DNA of 64,000 nt from Buxus sempervirens. Lineage: Eukaryota > Streptophyta > Magnoliopsida > Buxales > Buxaceae. The first letter of the stretch is position 1. The number at the start of each line of letters is the position of its first letter. The notes below the pieces were generated by a model, which was not told the DNA's origin, did not search any database, and saw nothing but the letters and a program-made list of their open reading frames with translations. The stretch covers positions 3,047,883-3,111,882 of the forward strand of contig OX387183.1 in the NCBI GenBank assembly GCA_947561395.2, read 5' to 3'. A program made the translations under genes and the position numbers. This document shows positions 1 through 11,131 of the stretch, in pieces.

Positions 1-87
1 TTTCTCAAATTTTGTGCTGGTTTCCAAGGAGATAGTGATTTTTACTGATTATTGATCATTTTTATTGTGCAATTTGGGGTGTCTACA
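1..87 (-). mobile_element. Truncated LTR (window edge) of the TGTAGACACCCC family
   Basis: The first 87 bases end in the reverse complement of TGTAGACACCCCAAATTGC, the left terminus of the solo-LTR family found repeatedly in this window. The preceding 60 bases resemble the end of the copy at 55358-57633, with a shared GGAGATA-TGATTTTT stretch. The element runs off the window, so its other end and TSD cannot be checked. Bases 88-277 show no recognisable gene; the missing fourth exon of the neighbouring peroxidase pseudogene is not there. Confidence 0.8.
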
Positions 88-659
88 GATATATTGGATC
101 TATGGGTACGAAAATTGGCTTCTGCAACAGGCTTTTATAGATCATCATCTACAAAATACTCTCAATCCTAAAAGTTGGAAATATGTAGATTATTTTTATA
201 TCAATGTTTAATTGATCTTATTGCTTATATTTCAAATTAAGTTGGAGTTTTACGGAACAAATACAGAATTAAAAACACACTACAAAAATATGAGCTTTCA
301 CCAGCGGTAGGTTACCGCCGGCGAAAGCTAGATTACCATCGATAATACTTTTACTAGCGGTAACACCTCCCGCCCCTAAATAGCTTGACGCTAAAGGTTA
401 TAGCTGTGGGAAATAATCTACCACCGATATTGCTCCTTCATTAGCGGCGGTAAACGAAAGCCGCTAAAAATAATATTTAAAAAATAAAAAATAAAATAAA
501 GACTTTTACTGGCACTAATTCCCACTGCTAAAAATAATATTTAAAAAATAAAAAAATAAATTAATGATTTTTACCGGCGGGACATACTACTACTAAAAAT
601 AATATTTAAAAAATAAAAAAAATTGCTGCCGTCGTTCGGCAGCATACAAACAGATATTT

Positions 660-770
660 AGAGAGAGAGAGAGGAAAGAAAGAGAGAAAAAGAGATAGAG
701 AGAGAGAGGAAGAGAGAGAGTAGGTTAGTGAGAGAGTAACCTATAAGTGAAGAAATCTGTAGAGAGAGAA
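660..770. repeat. GA-rich low-complexity tract
   Basis: Purine-only GAGA runs lie inside the CACTA element. No coding signal is seen. Confidence 0.8.
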
Positions 771-1059
771 AAATCAAAATGTTAGTGAGAGTAAAGTTTT
801 AAAGAAGAAAAGTAGGTAGAGATAAAATAAATGCAAAGATAGAGTAAAAAAAAACTTACCTTTAGGCTGTGTTTGGAACCCTGGATTTGGGGAGAAAAGA
901 AAAGAAAATGCTAAAATTTTCTTTTCTCTTGTTTGGTTTAGATGAAGGAAAATGAGATTCTCTCCAAATTTTCTCTCCCTCTTTCTCTGCAATGTAAAAA
1001 ATTTTCTCTAAAAAACGTAGGAATTTTGAAATAAAAGAAAATTTATCATCACTTATCAC

Positions 1060-1325
1060 TATTTACACCACCCACCCATCCCACCACTAGCACCATCCAC
1101 CACCACCATAATCCATCACCCACCAGCACCACAACCCACCATCGCCCACCACTACCGCCGAACACCACCACCCATCACCACCACCCACCACCGCCGCCGC
1201 CAACCACCACCATCATATCCCGCCACCACCACCGGCCACCACCACCACCCACTGCCAACTGCCACCACCAATCGCCAACATCACCCACTGCCACCGGGCA
1301 CCACTGCCCACCACCCTAACCCATC
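1060..1325. repeat. CCA/CCACC-rich low-complexity tract
   Basis: Degenerate CCACCA repeats fill the interior of the Harbinger-type element. Translations would be His/Pro/Thr-rich, but there is no start or conserved motif, so I do not call a gene. Confidence 0.8.
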
Positions 1326-1574
1326 ATCTTTACTCAAATATTTTTTTTTTCTTCTCATTTCTCAACTCATCCAACATCAGAAAAGAAAAGAAAATCAGTA
1401 TTTTTCTTTTCTTTTCTCTTCTTTTCTTTTCCCTTTTAACCTTCTTTTCTTTTCTCCCTGTAGACACCCCAAATTGCACTACAAAATGACAAAATAATTG
1501 AAAATATGTAATTGGGATTTGAAACAAGTCAAAAAGTGTAAAATTTGGTCAAACATGCATTGATCGTATTTTAT

Positions 1575-1672
1575 CCACGGTCTAGTCGTGCCCGTATTTG
1601 ATATACGGTCATGCCGTGACCGCATTAACAATGCGGTCAAGGCATGACCGCATTATATATACGGTTATGGGT
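1575..1672. repeat. U3 palindrome array (CGGTCATGCCGTGACCG type)
   Basis: About 115-215 bases inside the left LTR end there is a run of imperfect palindromes built from ACGGTC, GGTCATGCCGTGACC and GCGGTCAAGGCATGACCGC. It lies upstream of the LTR TATA box, so it is in U3. The matching array in the inverted sister LTR is at 6470-6590. Confidence 0.75.
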
Positions 1673-2030
1673 TTTTTGAGCGAATTCGTCATTTTTCGAT
1701 TTCTGAGCCTTATCTGCACTCAAATCTCTCTCTGGGAAATTCGAATCCTCTTGTTTATCCATTCAAATCCTCTTGTTTATCCCCTGTGGTTTAATGGATT
1801 TGCATTATCTCTATTTTTGAAATTCAATTGGAAAATTCTGGGACCAACCATGCCCCTAGGTCTGCCTATAAATAGAGGGCCTCTCCGCAAGCAAATGGTC
1901 AAGAATCTGAACCTTGAAGAGCTTTAAGTGAAGAAGGGAACCCCTGCTTCTCTGCATTCTCAATCCAGGTAAGTTTCTTTTCTCTTTTATTTTCTTTTTA
2001 ATTCCAGCAATATGTAATCTTCTCCATTTC

Positions 2031-2336
2031 TGTAGAATAAGACCTAGTTTATATTTTTATCCCCAAACCTGCCTCCAAGTACCTCAAGACTCCTCTCTAT
2101 CCGTAAAACGTGAAGAGAGAGCTAGGGGAAAGGGGAACAGGTGAATCCTTAGAATAAAACCCTATAGTTTGTTTTTTCCTTTCTTTTTTTTTTTTTTTTT
2201 TTTGTAGAATAAGGCCATTGATTGTGTTTGTATCCCCAAACCTATCTCAAAGTACCTCAAGACTCCTCTCTAGCCATAAAACGTGAAGAGAGAGCTGGGG
2301 GAAAAGAGAATAGGTGGATCCGTAGGACAGGCCCCT
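2031..2336 (+). repeat. Internal tandem duplication in the LTR transcribed leader
   Basis: Two diverged copies (about 2031-2175 and 2203-2336) share TGTAGAATAAG, ATCCCCAAACCT, AGTACCTCAAGACTCCTCTC and AAAACGTGAAGAGAGAGCT. They lie downstream of the LTR TATA box and of a possible splice donor, CCAGGTAAGTTT, near 1968. The sister LTR at 4864-6676 has the same pair (5803-5905 and 5935-6080, inverted), so the duplication predates the split of the two insertions. Confidence 0.75.
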
Positions 2337-3599
2337 ATGTGCTGTAATCTGCAATATGTGGTTGCTTTTACAATTATGTTAATGTTTTAATGGTTTTATT
2401 CTAAATCTGGTGGAATCCTATGGATCCATGTTGTTTATAGCATGAGATCCTCTTTTTCACACCATTGCACTCACATCACTGTTTTCTTAATTTTTGTGAT
2501 TTTAGGCAAAGATTCTGGATCTATCATGATCTATATGGTAGATCTAAAATCATAAGCCTTAAAGTAACCTCTAGGATTTCATAAGGTGTTTTTCTCAGTT
2601 ATTTTAACCTTGGAGAGAGGATCCTATGGTCCAAACTCTCCCTTTTTGATGTTTTTCATCAATCTGGGTGTATCTGGTTGAGATCTCTCAACTAATGAGA
2701 GATCTGGTCCAGATCTGTACCCTAAACAATTCAAGTCTTTTCCTTCAAGGTTTTGTTTAAATAACCTTAATTTTTATCCTGGATTTTCAAGAGTTCATTG
2801 ATTTAACTTAAAGTTGGTTTATTCAAGTTTTGACTTTTGAGTCACTTTCTTTGATGATTATTTTCAATCTTGAAGCTGTAGAGATGGCACATTCATATGA
2901 AGGATCTAAAATTAATTGGGTCATTCATATAGAAGAAGCCATATATGTTTTTATTACTTTTTCTTTACTTTTGATTTGATTTTCTTTAGCGAGCCTTTGT
3001 CTAGCATGAACAATACCTGGCAACCACCTTGTATGGATGAATAGGGGTGCCTAACACCTTATCCTATTCATAACCTAATCCCCTTACCCATCTCTAGTTG
3101 TTTTTGTTTTGTATTTTAAAATAGAGTTATTTTTACCCTAATTTCTGTTTTTATTTGATTTGATATTTTGGTGTCCATTCACACCTAAACAGAATGGTGG
3201 CGACTCCTTCTTTTTAAATGAATCCCGTGTGATGGTAGGAAGTCATTAAATTGATTTTCCATGTCTCACACTCCCCAAATCCAAGGTTCCAAACACAGCC
3301 TTAAGAAAAAAACAAGTTGAAGAAGAGACAAGGTGAAGAAAAGACAAGTTGAAGAAGAAGAGACTCGGTTGGTATATGTAGAGTCAACTTTTACCAGCGG
3401 TAGTTTCCCTACAGCCCCTAAAAGTCGAATTAAATTTGAAAAATCGCGCGCTTTACTTTTAGTGGCGGTAAATTACTGCCCCTAAAGGCCGAATTAGATT
3501 TGAAAATCGAACTTTACTTTTAGCGGCGGTAGTTTACCGCCCCTAAAATTCAAGTCAAAATTCAATCCATTAGAAGCGTGGGAAATTTCCTGCTTTTGC

Positions 3600-4000
3600 T
3601 GTTACCGGCGGTAGGTTACCGCCCCTAAAAGTCCTTTTCGTTTTTTAAGAAATGGCCTTTTAGGGGTGGTAACGAGCTTACCGACCCTAAAAGTCCTTTT
3701 CGTTTTTTAAGAAATTCTCTTTTAGGGGTGGTAATGAGCTTACCGCCCCCTAAAAGTCCTTTTCGTTTTTAAGAAATGCCCTTTTAGGAGCGGTAATCAG
3801 CTTACCGCCCCTAAAAGTCCTTTCCGTTTTTAAGAAATGCCCTTTTAGGAGCAGTAATCAGCTTACCGCCCCTAAAAGTCCTTTTCATTTTTTAAGAAAT
3901 GCCCTTTTAGGGGCGGTAACAAGCTTACGACCCCTAAAAGTCCTTTTCGTTTTTTAAGAAATGCCCTTTTAGGGGTAATAATGTTACCGCCGCTAAAAGT
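3600..4000. repeat. Roughly 62-bp tandem repeats at the CACTA right end
   Basis: At least six diverged units share the order GGGGCGGTAA, AGCTTACCGCCCCTAAAAG, TCCTTTTCGTTTTTAAGAAA and TGCCCTTTTAG. Each unit presents the subterminal motif in both orientations. Confidence 0.85.
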
Positions 4001-4863
4001 ATTATTACCGACAGCATCTTACCGCTGGAAACAAGTTTTTATTTGGCGAGAGCTTCCCGTCAACTTTTTACCGACAGTAGGCATCTTACCGCCAATAAAA
4101 CTTAATATAGTGGCGGTAACTACCGCCACTAAAGGCTATTTCGCGCTCAAAAAACTCGCGTCATAGGTTTTTCGCTCGAAAAAATTTATATATTAATTTT
4201 TAGGCGCGGAAAGTGCCTTTACAGCCGGTAATAGTGCTTTTAGCGGCAGAATTTGCTTACCGCCGCTAAAAGCCCATCGCTAATTCCCCTCGTTTTTGTA
4301 GTGACAAAGCTTGGTAAACAGGAAAAGTTACCAGATAGTGCAACAAGATGAGTGATGTTGTCAAGGCCAACATTTGAGAATTTTGTTTTGAGCTGATCTA
4401 GGGTCTCAAAGGGAGATGGCATATTGTTACTGGTTCTAGAGAAGCTTGCAACCCAACCATCCCATCTTCTTAATGGGACAGCCCATGATGGACTTCCTGC
4501 GTGCAAACATGAGAATAAACTTATGGTTAAGTAGTGATATAGTTATAGGGCGTAAAAATAATTGAAAAATCCATCATAACGGCAGCAGACCTTGCCTTCT
4601 TTTTGTTAAAATCGTTTAACAGAAGTTATTAACAAGTACATGCAATAAAATGACCATAACTTGGTGTAAGTCCTGCTAAAGCAAGTCGCAAGTGGTTGAA
4701 ATGGCAAAAGACTCAACTGTGGAGATTCAAGCAAAAGAAAACAAGAAAAATAAAAGGGAGAAGTGTTACATTTTGCCCCTTAAGATTTCATACAATCCCA
4801 CTTTCTGGCCCGTTAAGGTTTTTGAAATATCAATTTACTACCTTTAAGTTTGTTGTGTGTAAC

Positions 4864-6676
4864 TGTGAGACATGGAAAAATCAATTTAATGACTTCCTAA
4901 TCATCACACGGGATTCATTAAAAACAAAGAGTCACCACCATTCTGTTTAGGTGTGAATGGACACCAAAATCTCAAAAAAGCACAAAAAGGCAAATTTAGG
5001 GTAAAAATAACCCTATTAAAAAAACAACCAGAGAGGGTAAGGGGATTAGGTTATGAATAGGGGAAGGTGTTAGGCACCCCTATTCATCCACACAAGGTGG
5101 TTGCCAGGTATTGTTCATGTTTTTCAAAGGAAAAAAGGGCTTGCTACAAAAATCATAAAAAATACAAAAATGTATGGTTTTTTCATACGAATAGCATGAT
5201 TGATCCAGAACTTTCAAATATGATCATACCATTCCTAGGGTTTCATGATTAAAATAAAATTGAGATAAAATCAAATAAAACCAAAATAAAGTGAAAACTT
5301 AAAAAATCTGGCTTCAAGTTAAATTCTAGAAATCTAGAAAAATATGATTTTTATGAAATATTGCAGAATTGAACCTGAATAGTCCAGGATATAGATATAG
5401 CCCAAATTTCACATTAAATCAAGAAATCAAAATCAAAAATACCCACGTTGATGAAGAACATCAAAAAGGGAGAACTTAGACCGTAGGGTCTTCTCTCAAA
5501 AGTGAAAAAGGACTCAAAAACCACATCATGAAACCGTAGAAATTACTTTCAGGCTTCTGAATCCAGATTTATCATATAGATCATGATAGATCCAGGATCT
5601 TAGCCTAAAATCACAAAAATCACGAAAACAGTGTTGTAGGTGCAAAAGTGGTGAAAATCTCAATTTTAGGAGAAAAAGAGGATTTCATGCTATAAACATC
5701 ATAGATTCATAAGATTAATCCAGATTCAAAATAAAATCATTAAAACATGATCAGGATATCAAAAGCAGCCATATCTCACAAATTAGAGCATATGGGGGTC
5801 TACCCTACGGATCCACCTGTTCTCTTTTCCCCTAGCTCTCTCTTCACGTTTTACGGCTAGAAAGGATTCTTGAGGTACTTGGAGATAGGTTTGGTTACAC
5901 AAACACAATTAAAGGCCTTATTCTATAAAAAAAGAGAAAAACAAAATATGGGGTTCTATTCTAGGGATCCACCTGTTTCTCTTTCCCTAGCTCTCTCTTC
6001 ACGTTTTACGGCTAGAGAGACTCTTAAGGTACTTAGAGACAAGTTTAGGAATACAGAATAAAAGAAGGCCTTATTCTACAGCAATGGAGAAGAATAGATT
6101 AATTCTAGAATTAAAAACAAAAAATAAAAGTAAATAAAAGGGAAAAGGGACTTACCTGGATTGAGCAAGCAGAGCAGCAGGGATTCCTCTCTTCACTTGG
6201 AGCTCCTTAGACTTCAAATTTTTGTGGCCCCTTGCTTTAGAATCTGCCCTCTATTTATAGGCAAACCCAGGGGTATGGTTGGTCCAAAGAGATATACCAT
6301 GATCCTCAAGATTGAATTGAAAATAGGGATAATGCCTATCCATTTAACCACAAGATAAACAAGAGGATTCGAATGGATAAACAAGAAAATTTGAATCTCC
6401 TAGAGAGATATTTGGGTGCAGATAAGGCTCAGAAATCAAAAAGGATAAATTCGCCCAAAAAACCCCTTGCCCATATATATATTACGGTCGCTCCCTACCC
6501 ATAATATTAATATGGGCACGCCATGCCCGTATATCAACTGCGGGCATGACCAGACTGTAAACAAAATATGGGCATGACCAGTTTGGCCAGATTTTACACT
6601 TTGTAGGCCTGTTTCAAATCCCAATTAATATTTTCAATTATTTTCTTATTTTGTAGTGCAATTTGGGGTGTCTACA
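4864..6676 (-). mobile_element. Solo LTR, 1.8-kb subfamily
   Basis: On the plus strand it begins TGTGAGACATGG and ends GGGGTGTCTACA, and is flanked by a perfect GTAAC TSD (4859-4863 and 6677-6681). Its TATA box is in the inverted CTATTTATAGGC near 6250. Length and sequence match the copy at 1459-3270. There is no internal retrotransposon sequence. Confidence 0.92.
6470..6590. repeat. U3 palindrome array (GGGCATGACC type)
   Basis: Repeats of ATGGGCACGCCATGCCC, CGGGCATGACC and ATGGGCATGACC lie about 90-205 bases inside the U3 end of the solo LTR. The position corresponds to 1575-1672 in the sister LTR, but the words have changed from CGGTCATG to GGGCATG. Confidence 0.7.
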
Positions 6677-6758
6677 GTAACAGTTTCTCCTTCTAGGGAT
6701 TGACCAATGAGATGACAAGAGAAAAAACACATATTTACAACTTTGCACCTTATATCCT

Positions 6759-9171
6759 TGTGAGACATGGATTCGTCATCTCTGATGACTTCCGATATCG
6801 TCACGAGGGAATCGGTAAAATGTTAAGAGTCGCCACCATCCATTTTAGGGTGTGAATGGACACCGAAGGGTTCATAGACGCCAAATAGAGCCAAAGTAGC
6901 TCTAATATAAGGAAAAAATCCAAAGATTAGGTACGGGGAATTATTTATGAGCGGGGGAAGGTGTTAGGCACCCCCACTCATCCGTCTAAGACGGTTACCA
7001 CATGCTTGCTTATGCTTTAAATCATTTGTTAGTAAAATGAACTAAGAGGTGCTTAACAAGCACAATGTGTGTGACCCTTCCACATGAGAAATCTAATGAA
7101 CTTAGGCTCTCTTCGTGGATCCATCACTTCTAAAACTTCATGAGTGAAGTGAAATCCAAGTAAAAATGAAGAAAATCGAGCTAAGGCCAATCTGGAGAAA
7201 TTAGGTCAAAAGAGCTTGAAAGCTTTAATAAACCATAACTCATTCAACTTAAATCCAAATCAAATGAAACCAAAGCCATTTGAAAACTGATATATAGTAG
7301 AGTATACAGTAAAAATTTCAACTCAATTTGATTCAAAATGAAAAAGAAATCCATATCTGAAATCTACTGTTATAACTCAGAAAAAACGTTAAGTAGGCAT
7401 TTTCAAAGCTCTATTCGTGGAGTTTGGCTCAATAAAAATCCATGAAAATTGGTATGGAGGAAGTGTGTAATGTCATCTTTCCAAAGAAAAAAATCTCACA
7501 CCAATTTCTATCCGGATGTGACTTGTGTGCTCTCTTGAACAGGCCTAAAAGACCACAGATGAGCTCTGGACTATGCCAGCGAGCACCTCTGAGTCAATTG
7601 AACACCCAAGGCACAAAACAGATTGAAATCCATTGAAACCAGTTGGAAATGAAAATAGACTTCTCAAAGAAAACTCAGAAACTGGAATCTCATGAAACGG
7701 ATTAAAACTGAGCAAATAGTGCACCATCAAAGCGGCAAGTTCAGCAATCTGGGCTGAACTGTCTTACAAACTTTGAAGAGATGGTGTCAAAAATTGGCTA
7801 CATGGAAGTGGACGAAAATTTCCAGATATTAAGTAGACACATCCATCTATCACATGTCTTTGGAATCACTCAAAAATTCATCCGGAGGATGAAGTTATAA
7901 GCATTCCAAGACAGGCCACAAATCTGCCCTGTTTTGAAGTTTTTGAAGAGGAAACATGGAAACCAGTGCATGTGTGCATGTGGATTCGACCAAAACCTCA
8001 AAAATCCACAAAATACTTTCTCATGAAGTTCTAAAAACTCTTTTTAAGGCCGATGATCTCAGATTTTCCGTATTGAACAGGGAAATCCAAGATCTAGCCT
8101 ATTCTTGCAAAAAAACAGTGAAAAGTGGGTGTGAAGATGTGGAAAATCACATTCCTATGAGAAGGTTGGAATCCATGGCTATTGAGAGCATGGATTCACA
8201 TCTTCTCCAAATACAAAATAAATCAGAGAAGCATTCAAGGGTTCAAAATAACCATATAGCATGCTTTTCATCATTTGAGGGTTCTAAACCTAGAGGATCC
8301 ATTCCACCTTCCTTTTCCCCAGGCTCTCTCTTCACGTTTTACGGCTAGAGAGGATTCCCAGGTACTTTAGAAGGGGTTTGGGGCTACAAATAACACCAAG
8401 GCCTTACACTACAGAAAGGTAGAAGATGAGAGATTGCTCGAACTAAAAAAGGAAGCAATAACTCAAATGGGCTTTACCTTAGTAGCTTGAACAGTTGAGT
8501 AGACAATCCAGCAGAGGTTCTCCTTCTTCTTGCAGAGCTTCTAAGCTTCAGATTGTCAGCCATTTGCAAGAGGAGGACCTCTCTATTTATAGGCCAAGCC
8601 AAGGGTAGAAGAGTCCCAAGGGTAGGCCAAAAAGGCCTTCAAGATTATTCCAATTCTCCTCCAAGGCTTGAATTGGAGTAATTCAGCAAGTTTCGGAGGG
8701 TGAAATAGGGATTTCAAGTCCCCTAGAGAGAGGTAATATGCGTAAATAATGCTCAGAGATCGAGCCATTTCGCAAATCCCCGAAACAGCCAAAACCGTAT
8801 ACTCAGTGCGGTTTCTACACAACTATCTCTCAAAGTGCGGTTTTTTACAAATTTAACCAAACCGTATATACAGGACTGTTCAATTCAGTTATGCTTTAAT
8901 TGATTGCTGTCCACGCGGCTCAACGGCCGAAGCTTCGCGAAGCCACGTGGCCGCCAGTGCAACAAGCATGGACCTGAACCGTGCTGTGTGTACGGTTGCA
9001 ACCGTGCATACAGAGCGGTTGAGATCAAAATTATAAAAACCGTATACACAGTACGGTTGGCACTGATTCAGAAAGTTTTTGAATGTTTGACACATGTCAA
9101 GGCTCAAATAAGACTTTTGAAGCTCTTCTTAGGTATTCTCTTATATTGAGGTGCAATTTGGGGTGTCTACA
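6759..9171 (-). mobile_element. Solo LTR, 2.4-kb subfamily
   Basis: Termini are TGTGAGACATGG and GGGGTGTCTACA, with a perfect 5-bp TSD, ATCCT (6754-6758 and 9172-9176). A TATA box is in CTCTATTTATAGGCCAAG near 8583. Its closest relatives are the copies at 26399-29275 and 53005-58190, which share long blocks. It shares with all subfamilies the module GGGGAAGGTGTTAGGCACCC followed by TCATCC (about 6955-6990) and the TTCACGTTTTACGGCTAGAG leader motif (about 8332). There is no gag-pol; open frames inside are not convincing. Confidence 0.92.
8785..9060. repeat. U3 palindrome array (ACCGTAT..ATACGGT type)
   Basis: Dispersed palindromic words include ACCGTATACTCAGTGCGGTT, TGTGTACGGTTGCAACCGTG and ACCGTATACACAGTACGGTT, spread over about 270 bases of U3 and separated by a GC-rich stretch around 8900-8960. 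Confidence 0.75.
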
Positions 9172-9392
9172 ATCCTAAGCCATGAAGAGTAGACTTCGTA
9201 TTTCAAAAGGCAAAGTTGTTGATGTATTTTTTTTTATCTTACCACCTCATCGGTCAAATCTGTAGAAGGGGGAAATTGTTACACATAGAAAACCTCAAGG
9301 TGGTAAATTAATATTTCAAAAACCTCCTCAAGGAGGAGAGTGAGATTGTCTGAAACCTCAAGGAGGTCAACTGTAAATATCCCAAAATAAAA

Positions 9393-10149
<757 letters not shown>

Positions 10150-10761
10150 TCACACCCCTACAAAAAATATCAAACAGTTTTACTTCAATACTTACAATAG
10201 CTCTATCTAAAAGCCAAAGAGGAAGCTCTAAGAACCTAAAACAAGCAGCAAAAGAGTTTTAATTTTCACTTGATAGAAAGAACAATTTTAGATATAAATT
10301 AAAGCCTGAGTTTACATTAACAATGCAGTCAAGGAAATGGAGTCGAGCACTAATTAGAACACCGCGAATAATGTTCGTCAAGCATGGGCAAGTGCTATCA
10401 TAGAACGTTGGGTCTAGCTAATTGGCCATAAGATCGTCCAAGGCACAAGAGGCATATAAATGCTGATAACATAAAGGAAGGAGACATTGTATCTAAATTT
10501 CACAAACAAAGAGAGCTTAATTCTCTTCTCTTTGTTTTCTTGATCCCTATGAAGCTCTAAACATCTCAATTTATTGAGAAAATCTGGTATATTAATAGAT
10601 TGATTACGAAGTGCTTGGCGTCAATCCGACACACGATCCATGTACACGTCTGATCTTGAACTGATCGTGACGAACTGTAGATATCAAGGTCAGTGCATTA
10701 TTCCATGAATTAAAAATAAAAAGTCATTGTTGGGCAGGCCTAACAATGGAGGTTTTTCTTG

Positions 10762-11121
10762 AGGGAAATTGGTTTTTAGTGATACTTGTTCAAAATAATT
10801 CAGATTCAATTGGCCAATCTTGAAAATTAGGAATTAGTGGTACTTTTATTAAATAATTAGGATCCAATGTCATTTTACTGTTCATTGAGACTTTCTTCCC
10901 GCAATGCTCTCAAAAGACTTTAAAAACCTTCTCACTCATTTAAGGTACACGTAAGGTTTGCAAGTCTTTTTTAGGGTATTTTTGGAAGAAATTCGTCATG
11001 AATGGTAAAATGACAATGAATCTCAATTATTTAAAAAAAGTATCACTAATTCCCAATTTTCAAGAATTGGCCGACTGAATCTGAATTATGTTGAAAAGTG
11101 TTACTAAAAACCAATTTTACC
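10762..11121. mobile_element. 360-bp MITE (family C, copy 1)
   Basis: Terminal inverted repeats AGGGAAATTGGTTTTTAGTG and, on the right, AAAAACCAATTTTACC enclose about 360 bases with internal dyad symmetry (CAAAATAATTCAGATTCAAT against its complement). A 10-bp direct repeat, GTTTTTCTTG, flanks it (10752-10761 and 11122-11131), consistent with a Mutator-like TSD of 9-11 bp. Other copies lie at 30500-30852 and 35422-35783. It lies upstream of the peroxidase pseudogene. Confidence 0.8.
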
Positions 11122-11131
11122 GTTTTTCTTG

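Larger units (their letters stand above)
1459..3270 (+). mobile_element. Solo LTR, 1.8-kb subfamily
   Basis: It begins TGTAGACACCCCAAATTGCA and ends CCATGTCTCACA, so it has TG...CA ends, and is flanked by a perfect 5-bp TSD, CTCCC (1454-1458 and 3271-3275). A TATA box in GCCTATAAATAGAGGG near 1865 marks the LTR promoter, which fixes the orientation. There is no internal region, primer-binding site or gag-pol, so it is a solo LTR left by LTR-LTR recombination. The same subfamily occurs inverted at 4864-6676 with almost the same length (1813 bp). A Ty3/gypsy Tat/Ogre-lineage origin is possible from the terminus but is only an inference. Confidence 0.92.
865..3300. mobile_element. Harbinger/Tourist-type non-autonomous element, split by a solo LTR
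   Basis: Left end GGCTGTGTTTGGAACCCTGG and right end (reverse complement) GGCTGTGTTTGGAACCTTGG form terminal inverted repeats of about 30 bp with one mismatch. They are flanked by TTA at 862-864 and 3301-3303. A TTA TSD with GGCTGTGTTTGG-like ends is typical of PIF/Harbinger (Tourist) elements. The native sequence is 865-1458 plus 3276-3300, about 0.6 kb; the rest is a solo LTR inserted in the right terminal repeat. The interior is low complexity, CCA-rich at 1060-1325 and CT-rich at 1380-1455, with no transposase. Confidence 0.85.
278..4303. mobile_element. Non-autonomous CACTA transposon, ACG-free type with GCGGTAA subterminal repeats
   Basis: The element starts CACTACAAAAATATGAGC and ends CGTTTTTGTAGTG. 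It is flanked by a perfect 3-bp TSD, ACA, at 275-277 and 4304-4306. Both ends carry many copies of a subterminal motif, GCGGTAA or its complement, usually as TACCGCCCCTAAAAG (300-640 and 3390-4270), as expected for CACTA transposase binding sites. No transposase gene is present. It sits in intron 3 of the peroxidase pseudogene, 28 bases beyond exon 3, and is interrupted by a Harbinger-type element at 865-3300. Its subterminal motif differs from that of the 12.6-kb CACTA at 38832, so that element is probably not its source. Confidence 0.93.
4756..9383. mobile_element. Mutator-like MITE with 9-bp TSD, split by two solo LTRs
   Basis: The ends are long inverted repeats: the left, starting GGGAGAAGTGTTACATTTTG, pairs with the reverse complement of the right, GGGATATTTACAGTTGACCT, and similarity continues for about 100 bases. 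A perfect 9-bp TSD, AAAATAAAA, flanks it (4747-4755 and 9384-9392), which suggests Mutator-type mobilisation. Native sequence is 4756-4863, 6682-6758 and 9177-9383; the rest is two solo LTRs. A relative with the same ends is at 19817-20251. It lies in intron 2 of the peroxidase pseudogene. Confidence 0.85.

Noticed and set aside
1598-1927. 109-aa open frame in a solo LTR
   Set aside because: It spans the U3 palindromes and TATA box, and the matching stretch of the 4864-6676 copy is not open.
3600-4000. Regular repeats that might suggest a CRISPR array
   Set aside because: Units are contiguous and diverged with no unique spacers, lie at a CACTA end, and the genome is eukaryotic.
7956-8348. 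130-aa open frame inside a solo LTR
   Set aside because: It lies in the transcribed part of the LTR; equivalent positions in the sister LTRs (54200-54600, 27700-28100) do not keep the frame, and no domain is recognisable.
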